From Ctena decussata (Eukaryota; Mollusca; Bivalvia; Lucinida; Lucinidae): a stretch of 64,000 nucleotides of DNA. The position numbers and the translations under genes were made by a program. The notes under the pieces were generated by a model, which made no database searches, was not told the origin of the DNA, and was given only the letters and a program-made list of their open reading frames with translations. Location: NCBI GenBank assembly GCA_963989385.1, contig OZ022511.1:5270001-5334000 (forward strand), read 5' to 3'. Positions 58,641 through 64,000 of the stretch are shown piece by piece. Every line of letters begins with the position of its first letter. Positions within the stretch are counted from its first letter, which is position 1.

Positions 58641-59335
58641 AGTTTGGATCCAGGTATACAAATTTAAATAAATATCTAATCCTTCATGAGCACAGAACAC
58701 ATTCGAGAGAAAGAGCATGGGCCATACTTCGAGGCTACGATTACTAGAGCCTCATCAATGACCCTGTCATTACCCATAACTTCCGTAACTAAAGGTAAAG
58801 ATCCGTATGAAACCGTATCAGTCTTCAACTTGGGACTGCGGAATGATGGGTTCCGTTACGGACAAGACACGGAATAGACACGGATTAGATACGGATAGAT
58901 GCAGATAAATGCGTTCAGTTACGGACTTTTACGGTTTACTCATCCGCGCCCGAATTTTGAACCTTTTCAAATTTTCGACGCGGATCCTGCGGACCCTGCG
59001 GACCCTGCGGATATGATACGGGCAGTAACGGACTCTGCGGATGCGATACGGATCCATTACGGATTAAATGGATAGATACCAATAGATACGGACTGGCCAT
59101 CCGTAGCATCCGCAGAATCCGTATATGTGTGTGTGACTGGGGCATAAACGATGGCTACGGAGGCTTCTAAGTGATGTAAATGTGTGTGTATTTGACGCAG
59201 ACCTGTGCACTTGGAATAAAAACCATTTCGCCTCGCTATTAATGTCATGTCCATACGAGCGGATTTTACCACGAGAACTTTATTTTCATTAATGTTCGCG
59301 GAGACAAAAATTCACGGTTTCGCAACCAATGAATA

Positions 59336-60162
59336 TGAGCCGCGGCACGAGAAAACCAACAAAGTGGTTGTGCGCAAAGCGCAAACTCAGATCAGCCTGG
59401 GCATCCCCCCAGTCTGATCAGAGTCTTCGGTGTCCGATTGAAGGTTATTTGGATCCTTTTTGATACTAATCAGTCTTTTGAATCGACTGTCCAATTAAAA
59501 TTAAGAAATTACAGTATGCTCTTCTCTGGTTTCGTCACCAGGTATTGTCAGGGTCACTGACGAGGCTTTATTAGCCTAAACTACGTAGTCTGGCCCATTT
59601 TTCTTCCTCTGAATGTATTCTCTGCTCTTGAAGGAACTATTCAAGATTTTAATTTTGCCTCACTGCAGCTGGTGTTTTGCCGTGTGGCGGCCGTAAAACG
59701 TCTCCCCGTACATCATCCATAGTACAGATTATATTTTATTTTCGTCCTTTGAGATCAGAGGATATGTTTTGAGAAATCTAAATTTTAGATTGATTTAGGC
59801 AATCATTCTAGATCATCATCTTTTATATTATTTGGATCCTTTTTGATACGAATCAGTCTTTTGAATCGACTGTCCATTTAAAATTAAGAAATTACAGTAT
59901 GCTCTTCTCTGGTTTCGTCACCAGGTATTGTCAGGGTCACTGACGAGGCTTTATTAGCCTAAACTACGTAGTCTGGCCCATTTTCCTTCTTCTGAATGTA
60001 TTCTCTGCTCTTGAAGGAACTATATAAGATTTTAATTATACCCTTAGCTACCCTTTAAGTGCTTAGGGGAAGACTCTGATCAGACTGAGTGGATGCCCAG
60101 GCTGATCTGAGTCTGCGCAGGGTGCACAACAACTTTGTTTTTCTTGTGTCGTGGCTCAATTG
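59336..60162. mobile_element. P-MITE copy 12, split by repeat F
   Basis: The left half 59336-59448 ('gagccgcggcacgagaaaac' to 'cttcggtgtccgattgaagg') and the right half 60037-60162 ('acccttagctaccctttaag' to 'tttttcttgtgtcgtggctc') together make one element. The split falls in the central loop. The insert is the 59449-60036 repeat. Confidence 0.88.
59449..60036 (+). repeat. Repeat F with two 210-bp direct terminal repeats
   Basis: 'ttatttggatcctttttgat' at 59449 and at 59827 begin two nearly identical blocks of about 210 bp, each ending in 'gattttaatt'. They flank a 165-bp centre containing 'gtgtggcggccgtaaaacgt'. Spacing is 378 bp. The arrangement resembles a terminal-repeat miniature element, or a two-unit satellite caught in an insertion. 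No coding content was seen. Confidence 0.8.
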
Positions 60163-61080
60163 TTATGCAGGGCCGTCATCGGCTTTTGCAAAGTGGTACG
60201 GCCTTGGAACGCCCGAGTGCCGAAGGCACGAGTTGGGGAGATCATGAGAGAGAGTATCCCCTCTCGTAAGGGGGGTTCGGGAAAATTTTTGAATTCACGA
60301 CGACTCTAGAAGCGATTTTAATGCATTTTGAGACCAATTTTGCTTGTGAAACTCAATTGATTTTATGAGTATTTACCTCCCATGTGAAAATTTTTGAATT
60401 CAGGACGTCTCTGGAAGCGATTTTAATGCATTTTGAGACAATTTTGCTTGTGATACTTAATTTATTTTATGAGTATTTGCTGTATTTCAATACTTACCCC
60501 AGCTTTTAAAGACTGCCAGAGGTGTTCCCCGAGTGCCGAATGCACGAGTGGGGGAGAGTACGAGAGGGGGTGTCCTTCCTCTCGCAAAGGGGGTTCGGGG
60601 TACCTCCGCCGAGGAAATTTTTGAATTCAGGACGTCTCTAGAAGCGAGTTTAATGTATTTTGAGACCAAGGCAAAAAAGGAATAACGGAAAAGAAGTCGT
60701 CCAGCCATGCCATATTCGGCCAAATGAAAAACAAATGGTATGACCAGTACCATATTCGGCCGAAAAAGTTGGGGAGAGCACGAGAAAACTTTTGAATTCA
60801 GGATGTCTCTAGAAGCAATTTTAATGCATTCTGAAACCAAGGCAAGCACGGAATAACGGAAAAAGTGGTCCGGCCAATACCATATTCGGCCGAATGAAAA
60901 AAGTGGTCCGGCCATGGCCGGACCGGCCGGACCGCCCACGACGGCCTTGTTATGTAACATGTCCGTTTGTCAAGCAGATCCAAAGCAAACATATGACCTC
61001 ATTGTTAAGTGTCATCGTTAATTTTCCATGAATGTTAATTGTGTAAAGGGAAGGTGTGATAGTCATTAAAACACCCTTAA
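60163..61080. repeat. Four-fold 'gaattcaggacgtctctaga' repeat cluster
   Basis: The block 'gaattcaggacgtctctaga' plus 'gcgattttaatgcattttga' starts near 60291, 60396, 60623 and 60794. Between the blocks are 'gggttcggg', 'gagtgccgaa(g/t)gcacgag' and 'ccatattcggcc' phrases. A GC-rich 'ggccggaccggccggacc' lies at about 60915-60935. The minus-strand ORF 60487-60960 (157 codons) simply translates this repeat and contains the same peptide twice; it is not taken as a gene. Confidence 0.7.
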
Positions 61081-61081
61081 A

Positions 61082-61325
61082 TTGAGCCGCGACACGAGAA
61101 AACCAACAAAGTGGTTGTGCGCCCAGCGCAGACTCAAATCAGCCTGGGCATCCACCCAGTCCGATCTGACTCTTCGTAAAGTGCTTAAAGGGTAGCTAAG
61201 GGTCTAAGCCACTACCATGCGGACAGCGAAGACTCCGATCAGACTGGGCGGATGCCCAGGCTGATCTGAGTCTGCGCTGGGCGCACAACCACAATGTTGG
61301 TTTTGTCGTGCAGCGGCTCAGTTGA
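61082..61325. mobile_element. P-MITE copy 13 (well preserved)
   Basis: 'attgagccgcgacacgagaa' to 'tttgtcgtgcagcggctcag'. The inner arms 'gactcaaatcagcctgggca' and 'tgcccaggctgatctgagtc' pair. Target duplication could not be fixed. Confidence 0.94.
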
Positions 61326-61863
61326 TTGTATCATGACTGGTGTTGATTTAATCTCTTCATATTTGCATTTTCAGGATTTTATTGGCAATTTTTCCATTTA
61401 AATAAAGCGGTTCCCAAGAAATAAGTCATCTAAAAGCTTTTTGTATGTTTTTTTATTAGGAGAAAAGAGCAGATATAAAGACCCGTTAATTATATAAAAC
61501 ATCATGTTGACAGAATATAAAGTATGATACAAAGTTATGAAAAAATAAAAAAAAAAAAAATAAAAATGAATTTATAAAACAGTTATTTTTTTAAATTTAA
61601 AATAAAGGAATTTTAAAAGAATAAAATATACAACAAAAAAAAAGAAAGACGGTGCCGTGTAAAACAACACTCTTATCTATTAGACCACGAAGGTGTATGT
61701 AATTTACACTAGGTACTGTTCAAGATCTCATCCTTTGCTATCTTTTAATTGCATCTCGACTGAAAAGTCCATAAAAATGCTATAAGCAGTTTCTATGGAC
61801 TTCTTATTGGAGATGAAATAGCAGCTTATGCTGTCTTTGCAAAGCTTCAAATAAGCATTTATT
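61326..61863. other. Unassigned, A-rich
   Basis: An A-rich stretch lies at about 61535-61645. Nothing coding was recognised; the minus-strand ORF 61728-62108 runs into the fold-back element to its right. Confidence 0.4.
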
Positions 61864-62226
61864 ACCGTATTAATCATAATAAATGCCCCTGGTCTAATAA
61901 ACGCCCCCTTCCTCTTTTCTGAAAATACCTTTACAGCAACATGTACGAATTCCTGTTCGCCTCTCCGGATCAGGTAATTCTTATAAATGGAGTCTACTCT
62001 TAAAGAAAAGAATTTGCTCCTAGAGGAGCAATTTCTTTCCTTTAAGATTTGACCCAAATGAGAAATCAGGCAAATAGTAAAGTTGGTTTCCTCTGAAAGT
62101 ATACCCACTCTCCTGCTAATAAGAGGTATATTAGGGTGGTTTACTACACTATAGGCTCAATATATAACGCACGACCTTTCATAAAATGCAACGACCCCCC
62201 GGAGCGTTTAATAGGATTTATACGGT
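61864..62226. mobile_element. Fold-back element with 'accgtattaatcataataaa' end
   Basis: 'accgtattaatcataataaa' with 'gcccctggtctaataaacgc' on the left loosely pairs with 'gcgtttaataggatttatac' on the right. The centre 'gaaaagaatttgctcc' with 'ggagcaatttctttcc' is a strong hairpin. The minus-strand ORF 61728-62108 (126 codons) crosses it and has no known domain. Positions 62024-62115 resemble 39118-39205 in intron 2 of the NHR-CARD gene. Confidence 0.6.
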
Positions 62227-62682
62227 TTCCAGTATAATGCAGAAATTGGACATAATAGTATATTCATATAAAAAAAGCTCTGTTGCATCAACTGTTGCAA
62301 ATGTGTTCAATTAATCATTCATTTGCTGAAAATGAGTAATGTCAAGTGACTCTTCCGTCAGAATTTATTCCATCCCTTTTTCCATTTTTGCGAGACGAAT
62401 GACATCTTAGGTTTATAAATTTCATTTTTAAATGTACATGTAGTTAGATAATGAATGGATTTTTTGTGCAAGTTGCCCTATTCTTTTCAGCATGATGTAC
62501 ATAGTAGGCAATACAATAAAAAGTATATACATGAAAACAATAAACAAAATGAAATGTTACTGCAAGAAAACAATGAACTTGCATTTTACAACTACTATAA
62601 CTATACAGTACCATTTTATAATCAATAAGGACAAAGAAACTAATATCTATTTTTCAGACATTTGCTAAATTGTATTATACAG
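62227..62682. other. Unassigned sequence
   Basis: Nothing recognised; AT-rich. Confidence 0.35.
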
Positions 62683-63006
62683 CCCCGGATCCAGGGGATG
62701 GGCTTAGAGGCTTCAATCTATGTGGTTAAATTAAATATATGTTGTGTCATCTCATTAGAATCGCCTGGGCGAGGCGATTCTATTGAGATATCACAACATA
62801 TATTTCAAGGCAAAGACATTATCAAAAATTCTCATCAAATTGATCCCTAGTTACGTCAGATTCCCTAATTATGTCATATATTTTAAAGCCCCACCCCCTC
62901 CACCCCCCCCCCCCCCCCCCCACACACACACACATACATATCGGCACCTTCCAGCCGCACCAGTTACTCAGAGCCCCACCAGTACATGGTGGTCTGAATC
63001 CGGGCC
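62683..63006. mobile_element. Fold-back MITE 'GCCCCGGATCCAGG', copy 2
   Basis: 'agccccggatccagg' to 'ctgaatccgggcc'. The inner hairpin 'cattagaatcgcctgg' with 'cgaggcgattctattg' is at 62755-62785. A C homopolymer and (CA)n lie at about 62904-62933. It aligns with 54822-55127 along its whole length. Confidence 0.9.
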
Positions 63007-64000
63007 TGTTATAGATACAGCTACACATAACATTTTCAAATTCAATTGACTTAAAAAGATGCAAACATTAGTTACTCAAAACCATGTTTATTCGATTATA
63101 AGACGGGAGTTTACCTTTTCAAAATTACAGCAAATATGTAATTCAGTCTTGTGTAATTCACTGTCTCTTCCAAAACATTTCCCAAAATCTAGATCCATCT
63201 TTAAAGACAGACTTAGACTTTTAGATTGTCAGATCTAGACTTTTGGAATTGTTTTGAAAGAAAAAATCGCTAGTGTTATAACTGAAGAAAAATGATAGTT
63301 CTAAAATGATTGACCTTTGAGACTAAAGAACCCATTTGAAAGAGCGGAACACTGTACAGTTTTAATTCTATGTGAGGTTAAGGTAGCTAGTTTGAGCATC
63401 ACTACAGACAACAAGAACTGGCCTGTGGTCTGATAATGTGGTAACATGGTAACATAAGGGAAGACTCTGTTGCAAATGGCACTTTGCTGTAAATCTTAAA
63501 CCTTTTTAGACTGGAAACCCGTTTCGGGATTTATGCAAATAGTGAAGACTCAGTTCAGAACGCGGCGTCTGATCAGAGTCTACACTGTTGCTTACAGGAA
63601 TTTCCATGGAAAATAAAATAAAAGTGTTAACATTCACCAAAACCCCGAAAATAGAAATGGGCTTGCTTCCAAAGGATAACCCTTTTATAGAACATATTGA
63701 ACTTTACTACAGCTGGTGACTGGGACTGTGCGGTCACCGACTTCAGAGAAAATCAACATCTGCACACGTCCTGGGATAAGGACATCGATATGACACTCCT
63801 AATATCGATTAATGCCTATCGCTCCGCGGGTCTAAGGGAAATAACTGCATTCACATAAATACTCGCTCCAAGTAACAGGTAACCGACTACACTACTTAGC
63901 GCGCATTGAAGACTTAAGTTCCAGTTGAATGTTTTGCTCCAATTCTGGCTTGCTTCAAACGAACAGACTTTATTTCTGTGGACAGCACACAGGTGAGTCT
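63007..64000. other. Mixed repeat fragments, no gene seen
   Basis: 63085-63200 resembles 47190-47290. 63440-63600 has phrases of the 29516-type element ('gcggcgtctgatcagagtct', 'acactgttgctt'). 63655-63720 matches part of repeat F ('gcttccaaaggat', 'acagctggtgactggg'). No reading frame related to exons 3-4 of the NHR-CARD gene was found. Confidence 0.5.

Larger units (their letters stand above)
56222..59150. mobile_element. Fold-back element of 'atccgta' sequence, 2.9 kb, loop filled by other repeats
   Basis: Left arm 56222-57070 and right arm about 58765-59150 are inverted: 'ccccagtcacacacac' (56226-) with 'gtgtgtgtgactgggg' (59126-59141), and 'cctttagttacggaagttac' (57038-) with 'aacttccgtaactaaagg' (58779-). 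The left arm holds a tandem duplication of about 268 bp (56433-56700 and 56701-56950, almost identical). Both arms are full of 'tccgtatc' and 'gatccgta' motifs. The loop contains R1 (57460-57930) and repeat F (57930-58400). Small ORFs in the arms (56936-57241 and others) are by-products. Confidence 0.85.

Noticed and set aside
60487..60960. 157-codon minus-strand ORF
   Set aside because: It translates a four-fold repeated DNA block and includes the same peptide twice; no known domain.
61728..62108. 126-codon minus-strand ORF
   Set aside because: It overlaps a fold-back element and a dispersed repeat; no domain, no splice support.

Overview
The window looks like nuclear DNA from a bivalve mollusc, most likely a venerid-type clam. 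This is inferred from repeat families I associate with bivalve genomes, from introns with GT..AG borders, from non-LTR and mariner relics, and from a tRNA-headed SINE. There are no operons or prokaryotic signals. Most of the 64 kb is repetitive: fold-back (long inverted repeat) elements, mariner-type MITEs, diverged tandem arrays with 145-185 bp units, simple repeats, and at least 14 copies of one palindromic MITE called here 'P-MITE'.

One convincing host gene is present. On the + strand, exons 37116-37253, 38475-38651, 39369-39492 and 41040-42139 join with consistent phases (0, 0, 1) into a 512-residue protein. It has two tandem Neuralized-homology-repeat (NHR)-like domains (about residues 8-145 and 155-307), a low-complexity linker with a short amphipathic helix, and a C-terminal CARD (about 422-505). 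There is no RING finger, unlike canonical Neuralized E3 ligases. The architecture suggests a CARD adaptor of innate immune or cell-death signalling with NHR recognition modules. A second, tandem copy of its first two exons lies at 53682-53819 and 55858-56034 (93 of 105 residues identical). Its later exons are not visible in the remaining 8 kb, so it is a partial duplicate or a gene that runs off the window.

Layout. 0-8.9 kb: dispersed repeats, a perfect 120-bp duplication, and a nine-unit array at 2.85-4.14 kb. 8.9-11.4 kb: a 2.4-kb fold-back element. 11.8-13.4 kb: a mariner MITE nested in another repeat. 14.6 kb: a TA microsatellite. 16.0-17.4 kb: an element with 23-bp TIRs. 17.4-22.4 kb: a 5-kb inverted-repeat structure with a tandem-array element inserted in one arm. 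22.7-24.6 and 30.5-31.35 kb: further arrays. 25-30 kb: SINE, P-MITEs and fold-backs. 31.9-32.4 kb: a TIR MITE. 33.5-34.6 kb: a 5'-truncated, frameshifted LINE. 35.46-36.85 kb: a defective mariner (D34D) with two nested insertions. 37.1-42.1 kb: the NHR-NHR-CARD gene, with repeats in intron 3 and a mariner-like MITE starting 28 bp after its stop. 43.5-53.6 kb: a dense cluster of MITEs and palindromes. 53.7-56.0 kb: the partial second NHR gene. 56-64 kb: a 2.9-kb fold-back, a 378-bp-period repeat that splits a P-MITE, and more MITEs.

No functional tRNA, rRNA, CRISPR array or promoter could be supported with confidence. All assignments were made by reading the sequence; no database search was run.
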